DNA from: a virus
Direction: 5' to 3' (one strand)
IMG/VR virus record: IMGVR_UViG_3300021062_000012
Location: 1 to 36,534 of that record
DNA length: 36,534 nucleotides
Made by a program: the position numbers and the translations under genes. Below, piece after piece: positions 6,194-12,941 of the stretch (the first letter of the stretch is position 1; every line of letters begins with the position of its first letter). The notes beneath the pieces were generated by a model. That model searched no databases. It was not told where the DNA came from and saw only the letters and a program-made list of their open reading frames with translations.

Positions 6194-6658
6194 GTGAAGT
6201 TTCTGCTTGTGGCATCTGTCCTGTTGGCGGGCACGCCCGAAAGGGTGATTGACGCCGATACCCTCCAGGTCGGCGGGGTCCGTGTCCGCCTATGGGGCAT
6301 ACAAGCCCCTGAGCGGCGCGAATACTGCATCAGGAAGGGGCAAGCTGGGTTCCGGTGCGATGACGTGGGCCGGGAGCGGTTGCGCGCCCTGGTGGCCTCT
6401 GGCGTTGAATGCGAGGCCAAGGGCGGGGGAGACCCCTACGGCCGGACCATTGCCCTATGCCGCACCGCGGACGGGCGGGATGTCGGCCGCGAGATGGTCG
6501 CGAGCGGGTATGCCATGGCCTACCGGCGCTTCAGCCGGGACTATGTCGCCGATGAAGCGGCGGCGCGGTCGGCAGGCCAAGGGTGGTGGAGCTGTTCGAT
6601 TACGGCGCCGGAGCGGTGGGAGCGGGCGAAGCGGTGCGGTATCAGAGGAAGCCGCTGA
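6194..6658 (+). CDS. Secreted thermonuclease-family (SNase-like) nuclease
   Basis: 154 residues from GTG. An ATG at 6158 is in frame but sits inside operator O2 and would spoil the signal peptide, so I prefer GTG. Residues 1-13 form a short Sec-type signal (KFLLVASVLLAG). The staphylococcal-nuclease fold follows: VIDADT (18-23), VRLWGIQAPE with Arg32 and Glu40, and PYGRTIAL with the second catalytic arginine. The second calcium ligand, usually Asp in GIDAPE, is Gln here. Four or more cysteines suggest disulfides and an extracytoplasmic location. Family knowledge: these enzymes cut DNA and RNA. TATAGT at 6182-6187 could be a -10 giving a nearly leaderless message. It lies between immunity genes, transcribed rightward, suggesting operator-linked control. 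Possible role: degrading incoming or external DNA. Confidence 0.8.
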   Translation: MKFLLVASVLLAGTPERVIDADTLQVGGVRVRLWGIQAPERREYCIRKGQAGFRCDDVGRERLRALVASGVECEAKGGGDPYGRTIALCRTADGRDVGREMVASGYAMAYRRFSRDYVADEAAARSAGQGWWSCSITAPERWERAKRCGIRGSR

Positions 6659-6899
6659 GCACATAGGCGATCGACGCCACCGCCGCCGCTCCGGTGATGC
6701 CGTAGGCCAAAGCCCGAACCTCTGCTGTTAAGGCCGCCAGGCCGTCACGCCGGGAGGCTTCCGCAATCTCAACCTCCTTGCGGATGCCCTGCAGCGACCG
6801 GTGGATTTCGCGCAGCCAATGGATATGGCTATTGGTGTCGTCCTCGGGCGAAGGGCCACCGTATTTTTTGCGGTGCTCCAAGACGGCGTCATCAATCAT
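6642..6899 (-). CDS. Small protein with C-terminal membrane anchor, co-transcribed with repressor
   Basis: 85 residues. The start is chosen at the ATG that overlaps the repressor stop (ATGA) and follows GGGAGGCAGG. The N-terminal 60 residues are polar and helical (RSLQGIRKEVEIAEASRRD), and the last about 20 are hydrophobic (YGITGAAAVASIAYVLSGFL), predicting a tail anchor. Because it is made with the repressor it should be expressed in the lysogen. By position and topology it resembles superinfection-exclusion or lysogenic-conversion proteins, but no family is recognised. Its 3' end overlaps that of the convergent nuclease gene by 17 bp. Confidence 0.7.
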   Translation of the reverse strand: MIDDAVLEHRKKYGGPSPEDDTNSHIHWLREIHRSLQGIRKEVEIAEASRRDGLAALTAEVRALAYGITGAAAVASIAYVLSGFL

Positions 6900-7597
6900 A
6901 CCTGCCTCCCTATCCAAATGACCCTACCGATGACGTGGACATCGTCCGGGCTGAGATCCTCGTAATTCCGATGCTGGGGGTTGTCGGATGAGATGCTAAG
7001 CCGGTGCGGCTTCACCGGAGCCACGGTCATTCTCTTTACGACCAACTCGTCATCGAAGATCCGCAGCGCGTAAATGCCGTCCTTCGGCGCGGTCTTGGTG
7101 CGGTCTATAAGCGCTTGGTCGCGGTGGTGCAGCGTGGGGTACATCGAATCCCCGTCAACGATGAGCAGCGCGAGTTGGTCCGCCGGGGCCTGGGTTACGC
7201 CACGTAGCCATTCCATCCGAAATGGTTGGTAAAACTGCGGCCTCTCCTGCGTTGCCACGAGCGCACCAGAGCCGGCGGAAAGCCGAAGGTCATAGGCGGC
7301 GATCTGCGCCAGCTCTTCGGCCCAAAAAGCACCGTCTGCCACCAAGCGGTGTGCGTGTCCGCTGCCTTGGGGCGGAGCAAGCGCCTTCATGGTGCGCTGG
7401 TCTATAAACCACAGCACCGGTTTGTTGGTGAATTGTGAGATTGCAACGAGCTTTTCCAGCGGCGGCTCGTTATTGCCCCGCTCCCATTGCGCCACGGTCG
7501 ATTGGCCGACATTCAACAGCTTAGCCAACGCGGCCTGCGTCATGCCGGCGGCCTTCCTTGCTTCCGAGATTCGCGTTGCGAGCTTCCCGATCCCCAT
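6896..7597 (-). CDS. cI: CI-type phage repressor with S24 self-cleavage domain
   Basis: 233 residues from ATG; an in-frame TTG at 7609 is possible, and neither has a clear ribosome site, so the message may be nearly leaderless. An XRE-type helix-turn-helix occupies residues about 7-62 (AGMTQAALAKLLNVGQSTVA). The S24 peptidase domain spans about 105-233, with probable cleavage at Ala108-Gly109 (SAGSG), the nucleophile Ser151 (GDSMYPT) and the base Lys188 (VVKRM), then SSDN and VIGRV strands. Family knowledge: it represses lytic genes and self-cleaves with activated RecA. It should bind the four AATCACG-N3-CGTGATT sites, two next to its own gene and two at the leftward promoter. Confidence 0.93.
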   Translation of the reverse strand: MGIGKLATRISEARKAAGMTQAALAKLLNVGQSTVAQWERGNNEPPLEKLVAISQFTNKPVLWFIDQRTMKALAPPQGSGHAHRLVADGAFWAEELAQIAAYDLRLSAGSGALVATQERPQFYQPFRMEWLRGVTQAPADQLALLIVDGDSMYPTLHHRDQALIDRTKTAPKDGIYALRIFDDELVVKRMTVAPVKPHRLSISSDNPQHRNYEDLSPDDVHVIGRVIWIGRQV

Positions 7598-7631
7598 CCC
7601 TACAGCCAATTACGGTATGTGATTTTCTGCA

Positions 7632-7648
7632 AATGATGTTTCGTGATT
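7632..7648. promoter_or_regulatory. Repressor operator O3
   Basis: AATGATG-TTT-CGTGATT is the most divergent copy: the right half is perfect and the left half has two mismatches. It is centred 21 bp (two helical turns) from O4 and is closest to the repressor gene, so it may serve repressor autoregulation. Confidence 0.7.
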
Positions 7649-7675
7649 GCGTAATCACGCATCGTGATTTATCTT
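7647..7675 (+). promoter_or_regulatory. Rightward early promoter (cro promoter) with operator spacer
   Basis: TTGCGT (7647-7652), a 17-base spacer that is exactly operator O4, and TATCTT (7670-7675). The same layout is found at the leftward promoter. Transcription would start at about 7682, leaving almost no leader before the cro ATG at 7684. Confidence 0.6.
7653..7669. promoter_or_regulatory. Repressor operator O4
   Basis: AATCACG-CAT-CGTGATT is a perfect 7-bp inverted repeat, fully inside the spacer of the rightward promoter. Confidence 0.8.
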
Positions 7676-7683
7676 GCCGGGCT

Positions 7684-7956
7684 ATGACGACCCAAGCGGA
7701 ACGGATTATCAGCAAATTCGAAACGCAGGACGCGTTAGCGGACGCCGTCGGGGTGCACCAGTCCGCGGTGGCCATGTGGAAGAAGCGCGGCTTTATCCCG
7801 GCACGACAGCAACAAGCCGTTCTGATGGCTGCGGCCAATCTCGGAGTCCCTCTGAAGCCCGAGGATTTCTTTAGCCCAGCGACGCCGGATGACTCTGTCG
7901 CCAAGCCTGCCGACCCCACAGAGACATCCGTCGCAACAGCAAAGCGGGTGGCCTGA
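7684..7956 (+). CDS. Cro-like helix-turn-helix regulator
   Basis: 90 residues from ATG. Residues about 8-50 are a YdaS/Cro-type helix-turn-helix: FETQDALADAVGVHQSAVAM followed by the WKKRGFIPAR turn that is typical of these small regulators. The C-terminal 35 residues are disordered and rich in Thr/Pro/Asp. It is divergent from the repressor across operators O3 and O4, the position of lambda cro, and should turn down repressor synthesis after induction. No ribosome site precedes the ATG; together with the promoter position this points to a leaderless message. Confidence 0.85.
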   Translation: MTTQAERIISKFETQDALADAVGVHQSAVAMWKKRGFIPARQQQAVLMAAANLGVPLKPEDFFSPATPDDSVAKPADPTETSVATAKRVA

Positions 7957-8056
7957 CGATGCCGGCGGCGTTTCCATCATCGACGGCGGTTTCTTGGCCT
8001 GGGTGGCAACGGCTGTTGCGCTCGGTACGCTCGCTGGATCGCCGGGCGGTGGATGA
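7889..8056 (+). CDS. Possible small membrane peptide overlapping cro
   Basis: A 55-residue reading frame starting inside the cro gene in the +1 frame. Its C-terminal half is hydrophobic (FLAWVATAVALGTLAG). There is no good ribosome site, and the strand opposite carries another candidate gene. Listed because the hydrophobic block is clean, but it may be chance. Confidence 0.25.
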   Translation: MTLSPSLPTPQRHPSQQQSGWPDDAGGVSIIDGGFLAWVATAVALGTLAGSPGGG

Positions 8057-8117
8057 TGCGCGGCCGGGTGCGCTTATGCCGGCGGCGCCATTCCTCGAAG
8101 TTAACGACGTTTTTCAT
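7977..8117 (-). CDS. Small basic protein on the minus strand
   Basis: 46 residues. The ATG follows an unusually strong site, GGAGGGGG, six bases before it, which is the main reason to call it. The protein starts MKNVVNFEEWRRRHKRTR and is about one third Arg/Lys, suggesting nucleic acid binding. It is transcribed away from the palindromes at 8139-8197 and towards the 3' end of cro, so it could also act as an antisense transcript to the end of the cro message. Family unknown. Confidence 0.5.
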   Translation of the reverse strand: MKNVVNFEEWRRRHKRTRPRIIHRPAIQRAYRAQQPLPPRPRNRRR

Positions 8118-8138
8118 CGATTCCCCCTCCAAGTAAAT

Positions 8139-8160
8139 CGGCGCCGTTGGCGCGGCGCCG
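8139..8160. repeat. GC-rich inverted repeat
   Basis: CGGCGCC (8139-8145) pairs perfectly with GGCGCCG (8154-8160) around an eight-base loop. It is immediately before the larger palindrome at 8164-8197. It could be a terminator stem for the cro transcript, although no T tract follows. Confidence 0.55.
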
Positions 8161-8163
8161 GTG

Positions 8164-8197
8164 GTTTTGAAAACGCGTTGGGAACGCGGTTCAAAAC
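8164..8197. promoter_or_regulatory. 34-bp palindrome between divergent genes
   Basis: The outer arms GTTTTGAA / TTCAAAAC (8 bp) and inner arms CGCGTT / AACGCG (6 bp) are separated by a two-base/one-base bulge and a three-base centre. It ends five bases before the ATG at 8203, taking the place where a ribosome site would be. It lies between the minus-strand gene at 8117 and the plus-strand gene at 8203. It could be an operator or an RNA hairpin. Confidence 0.65.
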
Positions 8198-8202
8198 TAT
8201 GC

Positions 8203-8685
8203 ATGGAGATGGACTTGCTCAGGGACAAAGGGGCCTCGCACAAGGCCAAAGCGGACGCGGTGAGGGCCATGACAGCGGGTGAGATGACCGCCGACATGAC
8301 CCGCTATCAGTTTCACCGCATCGTCAAAGACGCGGTGGACGAGGTCGCGCCGCGTCACCTCAACAAGAAAGGTCGATGGGAATGGGCCGCGAGAGCCCTG
8401 GGCATCGGCTTCGACCGCACCCGGAAGGCATACCAGCACCGGGTCCGGCGCGTTGAACATCACGAGTTTATCGGGCTCGCCGATCGCTACGCGGCGCTGC
8501 TCGCAAAACAGGAGCGGTCACTTGTCGAACGACTGGAAGCCAGCCGGGCCGTCCTTACCCGCTGGGAAGCATCTTGCCATGCGCACGCTTCTACACGTGC
8601 CGCTCTGGTTGGGCAGTTGCCTTGCATGGGTGGGGGCGCGGATCGGCGTGCCGATGGCGGATTGGGCCAAAGCGAAACTGGATGA
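8203..8685 (+). CDS. Putative early regulatory protein
   Basis: 160 residues from ATG, with no ribosome site visible; the 34-bp palindrome directly precedes the start. Residues about 1-120 are helical and basic, including MTRYQFHRIVKDAVDEVAP and a possible helix-turn-helix around GRWEWAARALGIGFDRTRKA, followed by a helix that resembles those after DNA-binding domains. The last about 35 residues, where a second frame opens, look low in information (GGGADRRADGG) and may not be a native fold. By position after cro it could be a CII-like or replication-control protein. No family recognised. Confidence 0.55.
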   Translation: MEMDLLRDKGASHKAKADAVRAMTAGEMTADMTRYQFHRIVKDAVDEVAPRHLNKKGRWEWAARALGIGFDRTRKAYQHRVRRVEHHEFIGLADRYAALLAKQERSLVERLEASRAVLTRWEASCHAHASTRAALVGQLPCMGGGADRRADGGLGQSETG

Positions 8686-8704
8686 TCTAGACCGCCGCGC
8701 ATAG
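8579..8704 (+). CDS. Small membrane peptide, overlaps previous gene
   Basis: 41 residues, in another frame from the gene it overlaps by 107 bp. It has a clean hydrophobic segment (LLHVPLWLGSCLAWVGARIG) and a polar C terminus (DWAKAKLDDLDRRA). GGGAAG lies upstream, somewhat far. One of the two overlapping frames may be a shadow; this one has the more protein-like C terminus. Confidence 0.4.
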   Translation: MRTLLHVPLWLGSCLAWVGARIGVPMADWAKAKLDDLDRRA

Positions 8705-8745
8705 CGCGCGACGGGGGGATTCTGCCGCTTTGGGGGCGGCATTCG

Positions 8746-8871
8746 ATGCTTAACACCGGCGACGTATTCGCCCTTTCAGGGCCACGCCTCGTCAGAACCA
8801 GCAGCACCACCGTTGCGCGCCAACGCGTGCCATTGGTGTGCATCCTCCGTGCGCACGGGGAAATCGCATGA
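8746..8871 (+). CDS. Short peptide coupled to the ParB-like gene
   Basis: 41 residues ending in an ATGA overlap with the next start. GGGGGCGGC precedes the ATG, where a small stem (TGCCGC 8723-8728 / GCGGCA 8736-8741) also lies. The peptide is mixed hydrophobic/basic and unrecognised. The exact stop/start overlap makes a coupled leader gene plausible. Confidence 0.45.
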   Translation: MLNTGDVFALSGPRLVRTSSTTVARQRVPLVCILRAHGEIA

Positions 8872-9821
8872 GGGTGGCGCTTAAACCACCGGATAGACCT
8901 TGGCCGTTGCGCACACCATCACCGACGACAGCCGCGCGAATCCAAGCAGGGGGCGCTGCTGACCGTGGGCCGATCCCTCCGGCGACGACTGAGTCCCCAA
9001 ACTCAGCACCGTCTCCGGAGGGGTCCGCTTCCGAACCGAAGGCGCCGACGGCGGCTGAGTTGGGTCCGCGACCTAACATGTCGTGGATCAACAAGAACGA
9101 AATGGTCGTGGACCGCAGCTATCAACGCACGCTGCAAAGTCGCCGCAGCAAAAGCCTGATTGATAGTCTGACCGCCAATTTCCGGTGGATGCATTGCTCT
9201 CCGTTGGTCGGCTGCGAGCGTGCCGACGGTAAAATAGTCATCATCGACGGACAGCATCGGCTCGCGGCGGCCAAGCGCATTCCCGCCATCTCCCTTTTGC
9301 CCTGCTACGTCGTTGACGAATTGACCGTGGCGCAACAGGCCCACGCTTTCGTTGCGCACAATTCCGCGCGGGTCACCGTCACGCCCCTTCAGCTATTCCA
9401 CGCCAAAGCCGTCGCCGGCGATGCGGAAGCGGTGGCGATCCTCGATGCCTGCGCAGCTGCTGGCGTGAAGGTGCTGCGTTCGCAAGGCGGCGCCGAAAAG
9501 GCGGATGAGACGGGCTCGTTGGGAATCCTCACGAGCATCTACCGCAAGGACGGTGCGCAGAAGCTGACCGAGGTTTTGCGCATCTTGCGCGCGGCCTATC
9601 CGAAGAAAGACGGCCAGCTCACATCATTCATGATCGGCGCGGTGCGGGACATGCTCGCGCGCAATCACAGTGGCGTAACGATCATCGTCGCTCTGCGGGG
9701 GACAGACGACAAGACGTTGCGCCTGGAAGCGCAGTTCGCACGCGCCTCAGCCGAAGAGGTGCGTTTGCGCGACGCGTACACCGAGGCATTGGCCAAGTTG
9801 GTGGAGAAAACCCCCGTATGA
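8868..9821 (+). CDS. ParB/Srx-fold nuclease-like protein
   Basis: 317 residues from the ATG that overlaps the preceding small gene and follows ACGGGGAAA. Residues 1-65 are Pro/Ala-rich and disordered. From about 70 the ParB/sulfiredoxin-like fold begins: VDRSYQR (a partner of the ParB N-terminal motif), then VIIDGQHRLAAA, the signature phosphate-binding motif of this superfamily. The C-terminal 170 residues are helical. There is no obvious ParB helix-turn-helix, so it is not a classic partition protein. Stand-alone members next to phage replication genes are known, with unclear roles. ATGA overlap with the next gene makes it the first large gene of the replication operon. Confidence 0.75.
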   Translation: MRVALKPPDRPWPLRTPSPTTAARIQAGGAADRGPIPPATTESPNSAPSPEGSASEPKAPTAAELGPRPNMSWINKNEMVVDRSYQRTLQSRRSKSLIDSLTANFRWMHCSPLVGCERADGKIVIIDGQHRLAAAKRIPAISLLPCYVVDELTVAQQAHAFVAHNSARVTVTPLQLFHAKAVAGDAEAVAILDACAAAGVKVLRSQGGAEKADETGSLGILTSIYRKDGAQKLTEVLRILRAAYPKKDGQLTSFMIGAVRDMLARNHSGVTIIVALRGTDDKTLRLEAQFARASAEEVRLRDAYTEALAKLVEKTPV

Positions 9822-10645
9822 AAGACCTGTACGAACGACGTGTTCGGAGGCGTGAAGATGAATCGCTCTTCGGGACCGCTCACGTTTTTACGATTCATGA
9901 TGATGCTGTCCGCGTAGCTACAAACCTCGCGGAAATCGATGGCGGCGTCAGCCGGATAACGCCATGGATTCGCCTGCCCTTTGACCGGGTGTTCGTCCAA
10001 TGGCGGGCAAAAGCTCAGTTCGCGCCCGGGGATGTCGCTCGGCCCGACGCCGCATTTTTTCCAACTTGGCACGGCGCGTTGTTGGAGCGTGTGGGCACCG
10101 ACCGCGCGGAAGAACCGTTTATGGCTGCGGATGACGTATTTGCCCACGTCATCATGGAAACACCGGAAGGGGCGGTCCCCAACCCGGTCAGTGCCCTCTT
10201 CTCCAAGCACGACCTGAGCCAACACACATCCAAGAGCGCGTTCCGATACGTGTGGGGTCCGTTCTACGACCCTGCGAAGCTACCGTTTGGCGACATCGAC
10301 CAATGGCGCGAGGAAGTTCACGCTGAGCTCTTCCTGCTTCCTTGGCTGATGGCGGTAATCAATTCGCCGAACCTGACGACGGAGAAAGCCCACTGGCGCT
10401 CGACTGCGCGGACGCGCTCGCATCCTCATGGTCAGTTGGTCAAGCACCATAGCGTGTCGCTGAAGATATCGCGCGTACAGATGCACCGAATGGGCATCGG
10501 TGACGGTGCCACGCTTCAGCAACGGCTTCATGCCGTGCGGGGCCACTGGAAGATCCGCAAGACAGGCGTCTATTGGTGGAATGACTTCATGCGCGGCGAC
10601 GCTGCGCGCGGCACGATCACCAAAGATTACACGGTGGCGGCATGA
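9818..10645 (+). CDS. Conserved-looking phage protein of unknown function
   Basis: 275 residues, coupled by ATGA on both sides to the ParB-like and primase genes. The sequence is rich in Trp and His. The C-terminal end has the pattern RGHWKIRKTGVYWWNDFMRG followed by GTITKDYTV. This resembles the ending of uncharacterised phage proteins that accompany ParB-like genes, as far as I recall, but I can assign no function. No transmembrane or nuclease motif is visible. Being between a ParB-fold protein and primase, it is likely a replication accessory protein. Confidence 0.7.
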   Translation: MKDLYERRVRRREDESLFGTAHVFTIHDDAVRVATNLAEIDGGVSRITPWIRLPFDRVFVQWRAKAQFAPGDVARPDAAFFPTWHGALLERVGTDRAEEPFMAADDVFAHVIMETPEGAVPNPVSALFSKHDLSQHTSKSAFRYVWGPFYDPAKLPFGDIDQWREEVHAELFLLPWLMAVINSPNLTTEKAHWRSTARTRSHPHGQLVKHHSVSLKISRVQMHRMGIGDGATLQQRLHAVRGHWKIRKTGVYWWNDFMRGDAARGTITKDYTVAA

Positions 10646-11577
10646 AGGCGGCTGAAATCTCTGCGGCTTTGGCGGAGCGCATCGACATCCTCGCCGAACA
10701 TCTGCTCGGGCGGCCGTCGATCAAGACGGCGCACGAATGGCGCTATGGTCGCAAGGGCTCGTTCGCCATTGTCATGCGCGGCGACAAGCAGGGTTCCTAT
10801 TTCGACCATGAGCAACAGAAGGGCGGCGACGCTCTCTCCTTCGTCCAGCGGTGCATGGGCGGGTCGGTGCGCGACGCCATGGACTGGTCGCTATCGTGGC
10901 TCGGAAAGCCGGAAGCGCTGACGCCTCGTCCCGCTCCGGCGCCTGTTGCTGCCGACAACGACAAGCGCGCCATGCAAGACATCGCCATGCGCCTGGCCAA
11001 GGAGGCGGTGCCGATGGCGGGGACGCTGGTTGAGAAATACCTGCGGCAGCGCCGGGCGTGGCCTGATTGCGAGGTCGCCGACCTGCTGTTTCACCCGTGT
11101 TGCCCGATGGGAAACCACGGCAAGTTGCCTGTCATGCTCGCCATCATGCGGAACATCGCCACCGGCCAGCCGCAGGCGATCCATCGGACCGCGCTCCTAG
11201 GCGACGGCTCCGGCAAGCACCCGGCAGGCAAGATGATGCTGGGTCCCAAGACCGGGGCGGCAATCATGCTCTGTCCGTCGGAAGAAGTGGCCACGGGGCT
11301 TAGCATTGCGGAAGGCATCGAAAATGCCACGTCGGCCATAGCATCGGGTTGGTGGCCCATGTGGGTTGCCGGCGACGCCGGAAACCTCGCCATGTTCCCG
11401 GTGATCGAAGGCGTTGAGCATCTCAACATTTTCGGCGATGCCGACGAACGCGGCACCGGACAGGCGGCGGCTCGAGCCTGCGCCGAACGATGGCAGCTGT
11501 CGGGCAAGGCAGCGACGGTCTACCTGCCGCCCTTGGGCAAGGACTGGAACGACATCGCCCGGGAGCGCGCGGCATGA
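10642..11577 (+). CDS. Toprim-domain DNA primase
   Basis: 311 residues. Residues about 10-75 correspond to the N-terminal DNA-recognition region of phage primases (GSFAIVMRGDKQGSYFDHEQ and GGDALSFVQR) but without zinc-binding cysteines. The Toprim catalytic core at about 205-305 carries the acidic set: Glu224 in AEGIENATSA and Asp266/Asp268 in FGDADERG. It makes RNA primers for replication. The helicase follows immediately with an ATGA overlap, so primase and helicase would be made in a fixed ratio. Confidence 0.85.
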   Translation: MKAAEISAALAERIDILAEHLLGRPSIKTAHEWRYGRKGSFAIVMRGDKQGSYFDHEQQKGGDALSFVQRCMGGSVRDAMDWSLSWLGKPEALTPRPAPAPVAADNDKRAMQDIAMRLAKEAVPMAGTLVEKYLRQRRAWPDCEVADLLFHPCCPMGNHGKLPVMLAIMRNIATGQPQAIHRTALLGDGSGKHPAGKMMLGPKTGAAIMLCPSEEVATGLSIAEGIENATSAIASGWWPMWVAGDAGNLAMFPVIEGVEHLNIFGDADERGTGQAAARACAERWQLSGKAATVYLPPLGKDWNDIARERAA

Positions 11578-12824
11578 CAGGCGCTCCCGAAGATTTCACC
11601 CGGCACGGCCACACCGAGATTTACGAGGCCATTGACCCCAATTCGGAAGAGGGCCGGCGGCGAAGCCGGATAACGCTGCTGCAGCAAGCGCCCAACTCAC
11701 TTCGGGACCACGTGCTTAATCTCCCCGAGCTGACCAACGAGCCGATTCCGGAAATGGAGTACGTCGTTGAAGGGTGGGTACCGCGGTACGCCATCACTCA
11801 GGTTATCGGGATCGGCGGCGGCGGCAAGACGACGCTCGCCATGCAAGCCGGCGCCGCAATCTCCCTCGGCAAACCCTGGCTGGGCCTTCCAACGCGCAAG
11901 ATGCGAACGCTCTGTTTCCTGACGGAGGATCCGAAAGCGGTTGTGCATCGGCGTGCCGACAAAATCGCGCGGGCCATGGGCCTGACGCTCGCGGACCTGC
12001 CCGACTTCCTGCCGCTGTCGATGGTCAAGGAGGACTCAAGTCTTATCAAATTCGACCGCTACACGGGGGAAGCCCAACTGACCGCCGTGCACAAGGAATT
12101 GCGCAACCTGTGCATAGAGATGGGCGTCCAAGTGCTGATCCTGGATGCGCTGCATGGGCTGTTCGACGGCAACGAAAATGACCGCGGCCAAGCCCGGCGC
12201 TTCTGTGCGTTGCTCACTGAGCTGGCAGAGGAATTGAAGGGGGCCGTCATCCTGTTGGCGCACCCTTCGAAGTCCAGCAGCGAAAACGCCAAGATGCCGT
12301 CGTCCGGCTCCACGTCATGGCATGCCGGCGTCCGGGCCATGATCCACGTGTCCGACCCCGACGACATGAACCCAGACGCCCGAACCGTCCGCCTTGCCAA
12401 GATCAATTACGGCCGTCCTGGCGAAAAGGTCCAGGTGACTTGGCGCGACGGCGTTTTCCAAACGGACGAAGAGCCCTCGGGCATCTTCAAGGGCATCCGG
12501 CAGGACAAGGCGGAGCGGGTGCTAATGGAGGGTCTCCGGAAGGCGATCGCTCGCGGCATTGAGCCAAGTCCCTTCCAAAGTGCGCGGGACAAGTACGCCC
12601 CTCGCGTCGTCGGTGCTCTGGGTGCGGAAGGTCTCAAGCAGCCGGACCTGGAACGGGCAATGAACCGGTTGATGAGCGCGGAAGAGGTCATCGTTGTGAC
12701 CGTTGGTCCGCCGTCGAGGTCCAAACAAGTGGTCATACCGAAGGACATGGAGGGTCGGTTTTTGGGTCAGACTTCGGAGGCTTCGAACCCCCCTTCGAAG
12801 GCTGCGAAGGGGGGCGAGAAATGA
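11574..12824 (+). CDS. RecA-like replicative helicase (RepA/AAA_25 type)
   Basis: 416 residues from the ATG overlapping the primase stop. Walker A is GIGGGGKTT (79-87), Walker B VLILDAL (187-193), and the sensor motif LLAHPSK (227-233) is followed by a Gly/Ser loop and SWHAGVRA, as in hexameric RepA-family helicases. The C-terminal 90 residues include a probable winged-helix (DLERAMNRLMSAEEVIVVTV). The final about 20 residues are encoded by the start of the TTCGRA iteron cluster (SEASNPPSKAAKGGEK), so coding and cis-acting functions overlap. It is expected to unwind the origin and recruit the primase made just upstream. Confidence 0.9.
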   Translation: MTGAPEDFTRHGHTEIYEAIDPNSEEGRRRSRITLLQQAPNSLRDHVLNLPELTNEPIPEMEYVVEGWVPRYAITQVIGIGGGGKTTLAMQAGAAISLGKPWLGLPTRKMRTLCFLTEDPKAVVHRRADKIARAMGLTLADLPDFLPLSMVKEDSSLIKFDRYTGEAQLTAVHKELRNLCIEMGVQVLILDALHGLFDGNENDRGQARRFCALLTELAEELKGAVILLAHPSKSSSENAKMPSSGSTSWHAGVRAMIHVSDPDDMNPDARTVRLAKINYGRPGEKVQVTWRDGVFQTDEEPSGIFKGIRQDKAERVLMEGLRKAIARGIEPSPFQSARDKYAPRVVGALGAEGLKQPDLERAMNRLMSAEEVIVVTVGPPSRSKQVVIPKDMEGRFLGQTSEASNPPSKAAKGGEK

Positions 12825-12941
12825 AGCCATCACTGTATATATTCGGAGCCTTCGAAGGCCCTTCGAAGGCTTCGAACCCCATATATGTAGCTTCGGACCC
12901 CATATTAGTTGGTATTCACAGACCCTTTCGGACCCTTCGAA
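12774..12941. repeat. TTCGRA iteron cluster, candidate replication origin
   Basis: Ten TTCGAA or TTCGGA hexamers occur in 168 bp: TTCGAA at 12782, 12794, 12851, 12862, 12871 and 12936; TTCGGA at 12774, 12842, 12892 and 12927. The palindrome CCTTCGAAGGC appears exactly three times (12792, 12849, 12860) and CTTCGAACCCC twice (12781, 12870). AT-rich stretches (12836-12842, 12881-12887, 12902-12908) and a near-consensus DnaA box (GTATTCACA, 12912-12920, one mismatch) lie among them. Iterons, an AT-rich part and a DnaA box next to the helicase gene are the usual makeup of an origin. Alternatively, it is a binding array for a regulator. Confidence 0.7.

Noticed and set aside
7959-8282. 107-codon plus-strand frame after cro
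   Set aside because: It lacks a ribosome site, crosses both palindromes and ends inside the next gene; composition is not protein-like.
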